Made by a program: the position numbers and the translations under genes. Under the pieces are notes generated by a model. That model was not told the origin of the DNA. It was given only the letters and a program-made list of their open reading frames with translations, and did not search any database. Below are positions 41,953 to 50,562 of a stretch of 64,000 nucleotides of DNA, piece after piece. Source of the DNA: Caballeronia catudaia (GTDB lineage Bacteria > Pseudomonadota > Gammaproteobacteria > Burkholderiales > Burkholderiaceae); contig NZ_FCOF02000014.1 of the NCBI RefSeq assembly GCF_001544755.2, forward strand, positions 62,001 through 126,000, written 5' to 3'. The first letter of the stretch is position 1. Every line of letters starts with the position of its first letter.

Positions 41953-42576
41953 CTACTGAAACTGGAAACTCCGCCGCGCATAAAACCTCTGCAATTCATG
42001 CTTCTTCGGCCGCACGCCGGTGAAGACTTCGACATATTCCGGAATCCGCAACATTCGGACGCCCATGTCCTCTTCGCTCTTCGTCGACACATAGCCGGCC
42101 TGCGTGAAATACGCCACGCGCGCGCGGACGTCCGCGGCGCGCGCCTCATAACCGAAGCGCGCGAACATGGCCGTGAGCGCCTCGATGCGTTGCGCATCGT
42201 CTCGCGCCATATGCTCCGCGATGTCCGGCGATTGCTGCGCCCAGCTCCGCATCGCGGCTTCGAGGCGCGAATCGAAGATCGTCTCGTCGAACCAGCAATC
42301 GAAGACGTTCAACATCGCTTCGCACACGCTGTCCGCATAGGCTTCCGTGCGTTCGATCCAGTTGCCCGTGTTCTTCTGTTTCCATCGGTCGAGCAGGGCG
42401 GAAAGCAGTTCTTCGCGATCCTTGAAGAACCAGTAGAAACTCGTTCGCGACAGGTTCAGCTTCTTCGCCAGCGGAAGGATGCGAACCGCCTCCAGGCCGC
42501 CTTCGAGCAGGCTTTCATACGCCGCCTCCAGCCACATGTCGGCTGAACCGCGCACTACGTCCAGCGTCTCGTCCAT
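41953..42576 (-). CDS. TetR-family regulator of the second demethylase gene
   Basis: A 207-residue TetR/AcrR protein with an N-terminal HTH (AAYESLLEGGLEAVRILPLAKKLNLSRTSFYWFFKDREELLSALLDRW) and an all-helical ligand domain. Start chosen at 42576 because GAGGGG lies about 10 bases upstream; an ATG at 42615 would add 13 residues but lacks a ribosome site and abuts the inverted repeat. It is divergent from the demethylase, and the gap holds a paired inverted repeat overlapping the demethylase promoter. Likely a repressor relieved by the substrate or product of the demethylase. Confidence 0.88.
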   Translation of the reverse strand: MDETLDVVRGSADMWLEAAYESLLEGGLEAVRILPLAKKLNLSRTSFYWFFKDREELLSALLDRWKQKNTGNWIERTEAYADSVCEAMLNVFDCWFDETIFDSRLEAAMRSWAQQSPDIAEHMARDDAQRIEALTAMFARFGYEARAADVRARVAYFTQAGYVSTKSEEDMGVRMLRIPEYVEVFTGVRPKKHELQRFYARRSFQFQ

Positions 42577-42616
42577 TTCGGGTTTTCCCCTCGTCAGGCA
42601 GTCGTTCGTGTTCATC

Positions 42617-42669
42617 CACTGTACACCATTGTTTTCCTACTTGACACATGTGTACAGTGCTTCTAATCT
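42617..42669 (+). promoter_or_regulatory. Promoter of the demethylase gene with embedded TetR-type operator
   Basis: TTGACA (42641-42646), a 17-base spacer and TAATCT (42664-42669) make a near-consensus promoter. The arms CACTGTACAC (42617-42626) and GTGTACAGTG (42650-42659) are perfect inverted copies, centres 33 bases apart (about three helical turns). The second arm lies inside the promoter spacer. Each arm also contains the self-complementary core TGTACA. Binding would block RNA polymerase directly. Confidence 0.75.
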
Positions 42670-42715
42670 TGGTCCACAACGCCGCAACCTTCCCCACTCG
42701 TTCCGAAGAGGCACC

Positions 42716-44752
42716 ATGTCCACGGACCCGCTGCTGCAGCCGTACACGCTGAAACATCTGACGTTCCGCAACCGGGTCATGACGACATCGCATGAACCGG
42801 CTTACGCCGAGGACGGCATGCCGAAGGAGCGTTACCGCGCTTACCACGTCGAGCGGGCCAAGGCCGGTATCGCGTTGACGATGACGGCAGGCTCCGCCGC
42901 GACTTCCAAGGACAGTCCGCCGGTCTTCAACAACATCCTCGCGTACAAGGATGAAGTGGTGCCGTGGATGAAGGATCTCGTCGACGAATGTCACGAGCAC
43001 GGCGCGAAGGTGATGATCCAGGTGACCCATCTCGGCCGCCGCACGCGCTGGGACAAGGGCGACTGGCTGCCCGCGGTGTCGCCGTCGCACAAGCGCGAGG
43101 CGTCGCATCGCGCGTTTCCGAAGAAGATGGAGGACTGGGATATCGAGCGCATCGTCCGCGACTTCGCGGACGCGGCCGAGCGCATGAAAGCCGCCGGGCT
43201 CGACGGCCTCGAAATCGAAGCGTACGGCCATCTGAACGACCAGTTCTGGTCGCCGCTCACGAACACGCTCGAAGGCCCTTACGGCGGCTCGCTCGAGAAT
43301 CGCATGCGCTTCACGTTCGATGTCCTGCGTGCGATGCGCGAGCGCGTCGGCGAGCGCTTTCTGCTCGGCATCCGCTATACCGCCGATGAAACCCTCGTGG
43401 GCGGCATCACGAAGGAAGAGGGCATCGAGATCTCGAAGCGCCTGAAGACGAGCGGGCTCGTCGATTTCCTGAACGTCGTGCGCGGGCATCTGGACACCGA
43501 CGCCGGACTCACCGACGTCATCCCGATCATGGGCATGAAGAGCGCCCCCCATCTCGACTTCGCGGGCGAGATCCGGCGCGCGACGGACTTTCCCACGTTC
43601 CACGCCGCGCGCATTCAGGACGTCGCCACGGCGCGCCATGCGATCGAATCGGGCAAGATCGACATGGTCGGCATGACGCGCGCGCACATGACCGATCCGC
43701 ATATCGTGCGCAAAATCATCGAGCGCCGGGAGGACGATATCCGTCCGTGCGTCGGCGCGAACTATTGCCTCGATCGCATTTATCAGGGCGGCATGGCGCT
43801 GTGCATCCATAACGCCGCGACGGGCCGCGAGCTCGAAATGCCGCAGACGATCCAGCCCGCGGCGATCAAGCGCAGGATCGTCATCGTGGGCGCGGGGCCC
43901 GCGGGTCTCGAAGCCGCGCGCGTGGCGGGCGAGCGCGGCCATGAGGTCGTCGTGCTCGAAGCGATGAACGATCCCGGCGGCCAGATTCGTCTCACCGCGT
44001 TGAACCCGCGCCGCAAGGAGATGATCGGCATCGTCGAATGGCGCATGGCGCAGTGCGAGAAGCTCGGCGTGCGCTTCAAGTTCAATACGTGGGCGGACGC
44101 CGATACGGTGCTCGCGGAGAATCCCGAGGTGGTGATCGTCGCGACCGGCGGCATGCCGCATACGGAGGTGTGCACGGAAGGCAACGAGCTCGTCGTCTCT
44201 TCATGGGACATCATTTCCGGCGACGTGAAACCCGGCGCCAATGCGCTGATCTTCGACGATGCCGGCGATCACGCCGCGCTGCAGGCCGCCGAAACCATCG
44301 CGCAGGCGGGCGGCCAGGTCGAGGTGATGACGCCCGACCGCACCTTCTCGCCCGAAGTGATGAGCATGAATCTCGTGCCTTACATGCGCTCGCTGCAAAA
44401 GCTCGCGACGACGTTCACGGTGACGTTCCGGCTCGAATCTGTGCGGCGCGAAGGCAAGGATCTCGTCGCGACGATCGGCAGCGACTACGGCGGCGTGACG
44501 AAGGAGCAGCGCTACGATCAGATCGTCGTCAATCACGGCACGATTCCGATGGACGAGCTGTACTTCGAGCTCAAGCCGCTCTCGAAGAACCTGGGCGCGG
44601 TGAATTACGACGAGCTCATCGACGGCAAGCCGCAGACGCCGCAAACGAATCCTGACGGACGCTTCCAGCTTTTCCGTATCGGCGATGCGGTGTCCGCGCG
44701 CAACACGCACGCCGCGATCTATGACGCGCTGCGTCTTGTGAAGGATCTGTGA
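42716..44752 (+). CDS. NADH:flavin oxidoreductase-type N-demethylase (DgcA/StcD family), second copy
   Basis: A 678-residue protein with the same layout as the one at 4905: FMN barrel (DPLLQPYTLKHLTFRNRVM), iron-sulfur linker and FAD/NAD(P) domain (IVIVGAGPAGLEAARVAGERG). Cluster cysteines are Cys345, Cys351 and Cys363 (C-x5-C-x11-C); the fourth ligand typical of dienoyl-CoA reductases is Ala. Length is close to P. aeruginosa DgcA (about 686 residues), making an N-methylglycine or N-methylproline-type substrate plausible. Start at 42716 is the first ATG after the promoter. It is transcribed alone, followed by a remnant of an Ldh2-family gene. Confidence 0.86.
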   Translation: MSTDPLLQPYTLKHLTFRNRVMTTSHEPAYAEDGMPKERYRAYHVERAKAGIALTMTAGSAATSKDSPPVFNNILAYKDEVVPWMKDLVDECHEHGAKVMIQVTHLGRRTRWDKGDWLPAVSPSHKREASHRAFPKKMEDWDIERIVRDFADAAERMKAAGLDGLEIEAYGHLNDQFWSPLTNTLEGPYGGSLENRMRFTFDVLRAMRERVGERFLLGIRYTADETLVGGITKEEGIEISKRLKTSGLVDFLNVVRGHLDTDAGLTDVIPIMGMKSAPHLDFAGEIRRATDFPTFHAARIQDVATARHAIESGKIDMVGMTRAHMTDPHIVRKIIERREDDIRPCVGANYCLDRIYQGGMALCIHNAATGRELEMPQTIQPAAIKRRIVIVGAGPAGLEAARVAGERGHEVVVLEAMNDPGGQIRLTALNPRRKEMIGIVEWRMAQCEKLGVRFKFNTWADADTVLAENPEVVIVATGGMPHTEVCTEGNELVVSSWDIISGDVKPGANALIFDDAGDHAALQAAETIAQAGGQVEVMTPDRTFSPEVMSMNLVPYMRSLQKLATTFTVTFRLESVRREGKDLVATIGSDYGGVTKEQRYDQIVVNHGTIPMDELYFELKPLSKNLGAVNYDELIDGKPQTPQTNPDGRFQLFRIGDAVSARNTHAAIYDALRLVKDL

Positions 44753-44764
44753 GCCGGGCGCGGC

Positions 44765-44857
44765 ATGCGATTCAGCCCCGACCAGGCGCATGAGCTCGCG
44801 CGCCGTGCCGCTATTCGGGCAGGCGCGCGTGAGGACGTCGCGGATTCGCTCATCTGA
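44765..44857 (+). pseudogene. N-terminal remnant of an Ldh2-family (malate/lactate-type) dehydrogenase
   Basis: A 30-codon frame, MRFSPDQAHELARRAAIRAG then AREDVADSLI and a stop, matches the typical opening of Ldh2-family NAD(P) oxidoreductases (which include delta1-piperideine/pyrroline-2-carboxylate reductases). The remaining 300 or so residues are missing. It begins 12 bases after the demethylase stop, as if once co-transcribed with it, and ends shortly before the convergent binding-protein gene. Identification is from N-terminal similarity only. Confidence 0.5.
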
Positions 44858-44916
44858 TCGACTAACTGCACGCCTTCGCCCCGCCGCTCGAAAACGGCGC
44901 GCCGCTTATTACCCGA

Positions 44917-45963
44917 TCACTTCTCGATCTGCTGATTCCAGCGCTTGTCCCATTGCGCGCGATCCGCGTTGATCGTGTCCCAGTCCACGACGGTCACTTT
45001 CTTCACGAGCGCATTGAGGTCGCCGAGATTCTTCTCCATCTCGGGCGTCATCTTCGCCTGCGAGTTGGTGGGAATCTGCTTGCCCGCTTCGGCCGCCTTC
45101 GTCTGCGCGGGCGCGGACAGCAGGAATTGCGCGAGCTTCTGCGCGAGCGCCGGATCGGGATTGTTCTTCACCACGCACAGATCCACGAGCAAGAGCACCG
45201 CGCCTTCCTTCGGCGCGACATACGCGACCGGCAAGCCTTTGTCCTTCAGATCGCCGACGGCGGTCGGCGTGAGCGGGAAGAGGCCGGCTTCGCCTGTCGT
45301 GATCATCTCCGAGAGCTTGGCCGAGTTCGGAATGTATTCGACGACATTCGGGCCGACCGTCGTCGCCCATTTGCTGAAGCCCGGCTCGACGTTCTTCTCG
45401 CTTCCGCCGAGCAGACGATTGATCGCGAGGAATCCGTGCAGGCCGAACGTGCTGCTCGATGCCGACTGGAACACGACCTTGCCCTTGTACTTCGGATCGG
45501 CGAAGTCCATCCACGAGGTCGGCGGCGCCCAGCCTTTTTCCTTGAAGAGCTTCGTGTTATAGCCGATGCCCGTCATGCCGAGCTGCACGCCCGCGCCCAT
45601 GTCGTCCTTCAGGCGTGCGAACGGATAAAGTTCCTTGAGCACGGGCGCATCGTCGAGCTTCTGGCACACGCCCATGCTGACGGCGCGAGCCATCACGCCG
45701 TCATCGAGAAACGCGACGTGAATCTGCGGGCTGTTGCGGTTCGCGAGCAGTTTGGCGAGCACATCGGACGACGTGCCCGGCACCACGACCACCTTCACGT
45801 TGTTGGCCTTCTCGAAGTCGGGCAGGACGCCGCTCGTATAGGCCTTTTCCATCGGCCCGCCGTTCATGCCGATGTAGATGGTTTTGCTTTGCGACCACGC
45901 GGACGACGTGACGCCGAGTGCGACGAGCGCAGCAAGCGAAGCGAGTGTGCGGGACAGCTTCAT
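44917..45963 (-). CDS. ABC transporter solute-binding protein (polyamine/iron class), module C
   Basis: A 348-residue periplasmic binding protein with a signal peptide (SRTLASLAALVALGVTSSAWSQ, cleavage near residue 24). The body opens KTIYIGMNGGPMEKAYTSGVLPDFEKANNVKVVVVPG, typical of the PotD/AfuA class. It is the last gene of the operon that starts with the PotA-type ATPase at 51646, 14 bases after the DAO subunit. It presents the substrate to the permeases at 48846-50562; an N-substituted amino acid or small amine is the likely ligand given the enzymes in the operon. Confidence 0.87.
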   Translation of the reverse strand: MKLSRTLASLAALVALGVTSSAWSQSKTIYIGMNGGPMEKAYTSGVLPDFEKANNVKVVVVPGTSSDVLAKLLANRNSPQIHVAFLDDGVMARAVSMGVCQKLDDAPVLKELYPFARLKDDMGAGVQLGMTGIGYNTKLFKEKGWAPPTSWMDFADPKYKGKVVFQSASSSTFGLHGFLAINRLLGGSEKNVEPGFSKWATTVGPNVVEYIPNSAKLSEMITTGEAGLFPLTPTAVGDLKDKGLPVAYVAPKEGAVLLLVDLCVVKNNPDPALAQKLAQFLLSAPAQTKAAEAGKQIPTNSQAKMTPEMEKNLGDLNALVKKVTVVDWDTINADRAQWDKRWNQQIEK

Positions 45964-45977
45964 TGTGATTGTCCTTG

Positions 45978-47123
45978 TTATGGCAGTTGAGTGGCGGAAA
46001 GAGGCATGCGGCTGAACCGCGCGATCGAAAACGCTTCGATCGGCGTGGCGGTTTCGCCTTGCGTGACGAGATCGGCGAGCACTTCGCCGACGCCGGGCGC
46101 GAGCAGAAAGCCGCCGCCCGAAAAACCGAATGCGTGCAGAAGACGCGGCGTCGTGTGGCTCAAGCCGATCACGGGATTGCTGTCGGGCGTCTCGCCTTCG
46201 ACGCCGCTCCAAGTGCGGATGAGCAGTGCATCGCGCAAGGCGGGCAGGAGCGCGCACGCATCGCGCATGACGGCGCGCGTCGTGGCTGTCGATGGCTGCG
46301 CGTACTCGCCGTCGCCGTGTCCGCGCCCGCCGCCGATCACGCAATTGCCGCGCTCGACTTGCCGCGCATAGATGCCGCCGCCCACCACGCCGAGACTATG
46401 GCCGATGAAAAGCGGCAGCGGCTCGGTCACCCACATGTTCGGATAGATGGCCTTCATCGGCACGCTTTCGCCGAAGCTGCCCGCGATGCGGTTCGCCCAC
46501 GCGCCCGCGCTGTTGATGAGCCAGTCCGAACTGATGCGCTCGTCGCCCGCGCGCATCTGAAAACGCGTGCCGTCGAAGACGATATCGGTCAGCTCGGTTT
46601 GCTCGCGCACGTCGGCGCCCGCGCGGCGCGCTGCATGCGCGAAGCCCGGCGACACGAGACGCGGATTCGCGTGACCATCGGACGGGCAGAGCGAGCCGCC
46701 GATCGCCGCGGGGCCGATCCACGGATAGCGCCTGCGGAATTCCGCGCCGCGCATGACCTGCGATTGCACGCCGTGTTCGCGCGCCATCGCGGACCATTGA
46801 TCGAGCACATCGAGATCGGCTTCGCGCCGCGCGAGCCGCAGATGACCCGATACGACGAATTCGCCATCGATGCCGATCAGCTCCGGCAATCGCGCATACA
46901 CGCGCCGCGCGCGCGCCGCGAGCGGCAGTTGCTCCGCGCTGCGTCCCTGCGTGCGCACGCCGCCATAGTTGACGCCGCTCGCCTGCGCGCCGCAGAAACG
47001 CCGTTCGACGAGCGCGACGCGCAGGCCTTTCGTCGCGAGCGCGAGCGCCGCCGACGAGCCGACGAGCCCGCCGCCCGCGATGACGACATCGTAATGAGTC
47101 ACCCCCGGACGCGCGTCACTCAT
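45978..47123 (-). CDS. DAO-family catalytic subunit (OoxB/HcnC-like), module C
   Basis: A 381-residue flavoenzyme with DVVIAGGGLVGSSAALALATKG, GAQASGVNYGGVRTQGRS and the C-terminal FGFSGGGFLLAPGVGEVLADLV. It is the substrate-oxidising part of a three-subunit dehydrogenase with the next two genes upstream in the transcript. The ATG at 47123 overlaps the previous gene's stop region by 8 bases. It is related to the module A subunit at 20595; expected substrates are D-amino acids, opines or hydroxyproline-like compounds. Confidence 0.87.
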   Translation of the reverse strand: MSDARPGVTHYDVVIAGGGLVGSSAALALATKGLRVALVERRFCGAQASGVNYGGVRTQGRSAEQLPLAARARRVYARLPELIGIDGEFVVSGHLRLARREADLDVLDQWSAMAREHGVQSQVMRGAEFRRRYPWIGPAAIGGSLCPSDGHANPRLVSPGFAHAARRAGADVREQTELTDIVFDGTRFQMRAGDERISSDWLINSAGAWANRIAGSFGESVPMKAIYPNMWVTEPLPLFIGHSLGVVGGGIYARQVERGNCVIGGGRGHGDGEYAQPSTATTRAVMRDACALLPALRDALLIRTWSGVEGETPDSNPVIGLSHTTPRLLHAFGFSGGGFLLAPGVGEVLADLVTQGETATPIEAFSIARFSRMPLSATQLP

Positions 47124-48531
47124 CGTGGGCTTCCTCGGGCTGCACTTGCACGCCGTCGTCGTAGAGCATCGGCGTGATCGGAATCGGTTTGATGGGCGCC
47201 TGACTGCGCAAGCGGCCGACAGCGGCAGGCGGCTTGCCGGTTTCGGCGCACAGCAGCGCGATCGCGGATTCGCCGCACATGCGGCCCTGACAGCGGCCCA
47301 TGCCGATGCGCGTGAGCGCTTTGAGCCGATTGACCTCCGTGGCCAGTCCGCTGCGGATGCACGCGCGCATCGTGCCCGCGGTGACTTCCTCGCAGCGGCA
47401 GACGACGAGATCGTCCGGCCAGCTTTGCGCGGTGTTGTCGGGCGGCGCGAACGCGTGCTCGATGCCCGCGCGAAAGGCCGCGATGCGCGCGAGTTCGTGT
47501 TCGAGTCTGGCTGCGTGATGTCGATTCGATGCGATGCCCAAGTCTTCGAGCAGCGCGAGCGCGGCGCGCCGTCCCGCGAGCTCGGCCGCGTCCGCGCCGG
47601 CGATGCCCGCGCCATCGCCCGCGAGGTAGACGTTGCGCACGGAGCTGCGGCCGGCCGCATCGCGCTCGGGTATCCAGCAGCGGTTCAGCGCGTCGAAATG
47701 AAAATTGCAACCGGCGAGATCGGCGAGCTGCGTTTCGGGCCTGAGGCCGAAGCCCATGCCGACGGCATCGCAATCGAGCGCGCGTGCATCGCCGCGCTGC
47801 GTGCGCCAGCGAATGCCGCTCACGGCATCGTCGCCATCGATGCGATCGAGCGTCACCCCGCGTTCGATCCGCACGCCGCGCGCGTGCAGCCATGCGACGT
47901 AATACAGGCCTTTCGCGAAGGTCGAAGGCTGATTCAGCATGCGCGGCGCGGCTGCGGCCTGACGCGCGAGCGGGCTTGTATCGAGCACGGCCGCGACCTG
48001 CGCGCCCGCCTTCACGTATTGATACGCGACGAGATACAGCAATGGGCCGGTGCCCGCGAGCACGACGCGCGAGCCGATCGCGCAGCCTTGCGCCTTCAGC
48101 GCGACCTGCGCGCCGCCGAGCGTGTAGACGCCCGCGCGCGTCCAGCCGGGCAGCGGCACGATGCGATCGGTCGCGCCGCTCGCGATGATCAGATGCGTGA
48201 ACGGCACGCTGGCTTCGCGGCCCGCGTGCAGCGTGTCGAGACGGTTTGGCTCGCAGGACCAGGCGAGCGTGTCGGGGCGATAGTCGATCTGCGGCAGCAG
48301 CTTCGCCATCGTGTCGTGCACGGCTTCGGCTTTCTTCGCTTCGAAGCCGTAGAGCGTCGATTTGCTGCGATCGAATCCGGCATCGGCGGGCGGCTGCCGA
48401 TAGATCTGCCCGCCCCAGCGCGCGTTTTCATCGATCACGACAGGACGCACGCCCGCCGCGGCGAGCGTCTCGGCCGCGCGAACGCCCGCTGGCCCCGCGC
48501 CGACGATCACCACACGATGCGCGCCGTTCAT
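47116..48531 (-). CDS. FAD/NAD(P)-linked subunit with BFD-type [2Fe-2S] domain (OoxA/HcnB-like), module C
   Basis: A 471-residue protein with VVIVGAGPAGVRAAETLAAAG, the central VVLAGTGPLLYLVAYQYVKAG and a C-terminal BFD-type cluster domain: Cys378 and Cys380 (C-R-C), followed by the pair in GMGRCQGRMC. It is strongly similar over its length to the module A protein at 19210. The ATG at 48531 overlaps the small subunit gene by 4 bases. It relays electrons between the DAO subunit and the acceptor. Confidence 0.88.
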   Translation of the reverse strand: MNGAHRVVIVGAGPAGVRAAETLAAAGVRPVVIDENARWGGQIYRQPPADAGFDRSKSTLYGFEAKKAEAVHDTMAKLLPQIDYRPDTLAWSCEPNRLDTLHAGREASVPFTHLIIASGATDRIVPLPGWTRAGVYTLGGAQVALKAQGCAIGSRVVLAGTGPLLYLVAYQYVKAGAQVAAVLDTSPLARQAAAAPRMLNQPSTFAKGLYYVAWLHARGVRIERGVTLDRIDGDDAVSGIRWRTQRGDARALDCDAVGMGFGLRPETQLADLAGCNFHFDALNRCWIPERDAAGRSSVRNVYLAGDGAGIAGADAAELAGRRAALALLEDLGIASNRHHAARLEHELARIAAFRAGIEHAFAPPDNTAQSWPDDLVVCRCEEVTAGTMRACIRSGLATEVNRLKALTRIGMGRCQGRMCGESAIALLCAETGKPPAAVGRLRSQAPIKPIPITPMLYDDGVQVQPEEAHDE

Positions 48532-48836
48532 CGCGCGTCCTCCGTGACGACGCGCATGTTCGCTTCGATGCGCGTCGAGCATGCGCGCATGCGCTTGCCG
48601 CTTTCATCGCGCACCCAGCAATCCTGACACGCGCCGATCAGACAGAATCCCGCGCGCGGCTGGCCGCTGAATTCGCTATGACGCACGTGACGCTGCTGCA
48701 TGAGAATCGCGGTGAGCAGCGTATCGCCCGCGAGCGCTTCCGCCGGAACGCCGTCGAGAACGAAGGGAATGCGCGCGCGTTTCTTGTCGGCGAGACGGAC
48801 GAACTGCGGCGCGGATTTGACCGTAACGGTGCTCAT
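48528..48836 (-). CDS. [2Fe-2S]-binding small subunit (OoxC/HcnA-like), module C
   Basis: A 102-residue ferredoxin-like protein with ligands Cys65, Cys70, Cys73 and Cys86, the same C-x4-C-x2-C-x12-C spacing as its module A paralog at 18914. It lies between the PotC-type permease (9-base gap) and the FAD/BFD subunit (4-base overlap), so transport and oxidation are encoded in one transcript. Confidence 0.87.
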   Translation of the reverse strand: MSTVTVKSAPQFVRLADKKRARIPFVLDGVPAEALAGDTLLTAILMQQRHVRHSEFSGQPRAGFCLIGACQDCWVRDESGKRMRACSTRIEANMRVVTEDAR

Positions 48837-48845
48837 GATGTGATG

Positions 48846-49640
48846 TCAGTGCTGGCCGATCAGAATGCGGTTGAGCCCATACACGCGATCGAGGATCAGC
48901 ATCGCGCCCGCGGTGATGAAGATCACGAGCGCGGAGACGGAGGCCATCATCGGATCGATGGATTCGGTCGCGTACATGTACATGCGAACGGGCAGCGTGA
49001 CCGTTTGCGGCGATGTGACGAAGACCGACATCGTTAGTTCATCGAAACTGTTGATGAACGCGAGCAGCCAGCCGCCGGTGATGCCGGGCAGGATCATCGG
49101 CAAGGTGACGCGGCGAAACGTGGTCCACGCGCTCGCGCCCAGCGACGCCGCCGCGTGCTCGATGCTGCGGTCCATGCCGCTCACCGACGCGAGCACGAGC
49201 CGCATCACGAACGGCGTGATGATGACCATGTGCGCGAGGACGAGCCACGCGAACGAGCCGGTCGCGCCGATCATCGCGAAGAAGCGCAGCATCGCGATGC
49301 CGAGCACGAGGCCGGGAATCACGAGCGGCGAAAGCAAGAGCGCGTTGAGGAAGCCGCGTCCGGGAAAGCGCGCGCGGCCGATCGCGAGTCCCGCCGGCAA
49401 CGCAATGACGAGCGATAAAGTCGCCGATGCGAACGCGAGCTTCACGCTGTTGAAGAACGCCGAGATGAAGTCGGGATAATTGAGAATCGCGCGGAACCAG
49501 CGCAGCGAGAGGCCGCGCGTGGGCAGCGTGAGCGTTTCCTCCGGCGTGAATGCGACGAGCACGACAATGACGAGCGGCGCCAGCACGAACAGAATCACGA
49601 TCGTGTGGAACGCCAGCGCGAGGGGACCGTTCTTGCGCAT
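48846..49640 (-). CDS. ABC transporter permease (PotC type), module C
   Basis: A 264-residue permease with six predicted helices and the EAA loop EHAAASLGASAWTTFRRVTLPMILPGITGGWLLAFINSFDE. The start at 49640 (MRKNGPL) matches the usual N-terminus of the family and leaves a 4-base gap to the preceding gene; an ATG at 49664 would overlap that gene by 20 bases. It pairs with the permease at 49645. Confidence 0.9.
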   Translation of the reverse strand: MRKNGPLALAFHTIVILFVLAPLVIVVLVAFTPEETLTLPTRGLSLRWFRAILNYPDFISAFFNSVKLAFASATLSLVIALPAGLAIGRARFPGRGFLNALLLSPLVIPGLVLGIAMLRFFAMIGATGSFAWLVLAHMVIITPFVMRLVLASVSGMDRSIEHAAASLGASAWTTFRRVTLPMILPGITGGWLLAFINSFDELTMSVFVTSPQTVTLPVRMYMYATESIDPMMASVSALVIFITAGAMLILDRVYGLNRILIGQH

Positions 49641-49644
49641 TTTG

Positions 49645-50562
49645 CTAACCCATGCTGCGCGCATAGCGACGCTCTAGCACGCGGTAGTAAGTGAGCATCA
49701 CCACGAGATTCGCGATGAGCAGCAAGAGCGCGATGGTCGCGCCGAGTGGCCAGTTCATCGAACCGAGGAACTGATCGTAGACAGTCGTGGCCGCGACCTT
49801 GAGACGCCGGCCACCGAGCAGCCCGGGAATCGCGAAGGCGCTCGCCGAAAGACCGAACACCATCAGGCTGCCCGACAGAATGCCCGGCACGAGTTGCGGC
49901 AGCACGATGCGCCACAGCGTGACGGCGGGCGACGCCATCAGCGAGAGCGCGGCGTTTTCCGTCTGCGGGTCGATACGCTGCAACGCGGTCCAGACGGGAA
50001 TCACCATGAACGGCAGCATGACATGCACGAGCGCGATGACGATGGCGAAGTTCGTATACAGCAGCTTGTACGGACCCATGCCGAACGCGCCGAACATTTG
50101 ATTCACGAGGCCGTTCACGTTGAGCAGCATGCTCCAGCCGAACGCGCGCACGACCACCGAGACGAGCAGCGGCGCGAGGATCACGAGCAGAAAGACGGAG
50201 CGCCACGGATCGCCCATGCGCGAAAGGATGTACGCCTCGGGCGTGCCGATCACGACGCATAGCAACGTCACCAGCGCGGCGATGCCGAATGTGCGCAGAA
50301 AGATCGTGTGGAAGTATTCCGAGCCGAGCACTTCGGCATAGTTATGCAGATCGAAGGCGGCGACCGGTCCCATCGACGGATCGAAACGATAGAACGTCAG
50401 CGCAAGCGTCATCGCGAGCGGCACGATCACGAGCACGGAGAAGAGCAGCAGCGCGGGCGCGCTCATCATCCACAGGGGCAGATAAGCGTACCACGGCGCG
50501 CGGCGCGTGCCGTTCGATTGCGCCGCCGCGGCGGGTTCGGACGAGCGCAGCGTGCTATCCAC
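49645..50562 (-). CDS. ABC transporter permease (PotB type), module C
   Basis: A 305-residue permease whose six helices begin at about residue 33 (MSAPALLLFSVLVIVPLAMTLALTFY). The EAA loop reads ENAALSLMASPAVTLWRIVLPQLVPGILSGSLMVFGLSASAF. It overlaps the 3' end of the ATPase gene by 8 bases, showing operon structure. Confidence 0.9.
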   Translation of the reverse strand: MDSTLRSSEPAAAAQSNGTRRAPWYAYLPLWMMSAPALLLFSVLVIVPLAMTLALTFYRFDPSMGPVAAFDLHNYAEVLGSEYFHTIFLRTFGIAALVTLLCVVIGTPEAYILSRMGDPWRSVFLLVILAPLLVSVVVRAFGWSMLLNVNGLVNQMFGAFGMGPYKLLYTNFAIVIALVHVMLPFMVIPVWTALQRIDPQTENAALSLMASPAVTLWRIVLPQLVPGILSGSLMVFGLSASAFAIPGLLGGRRLKVAATTVYDQFLGSMNWPLGATIALLLLIANLVVMLTYYRVLERRYARSMG

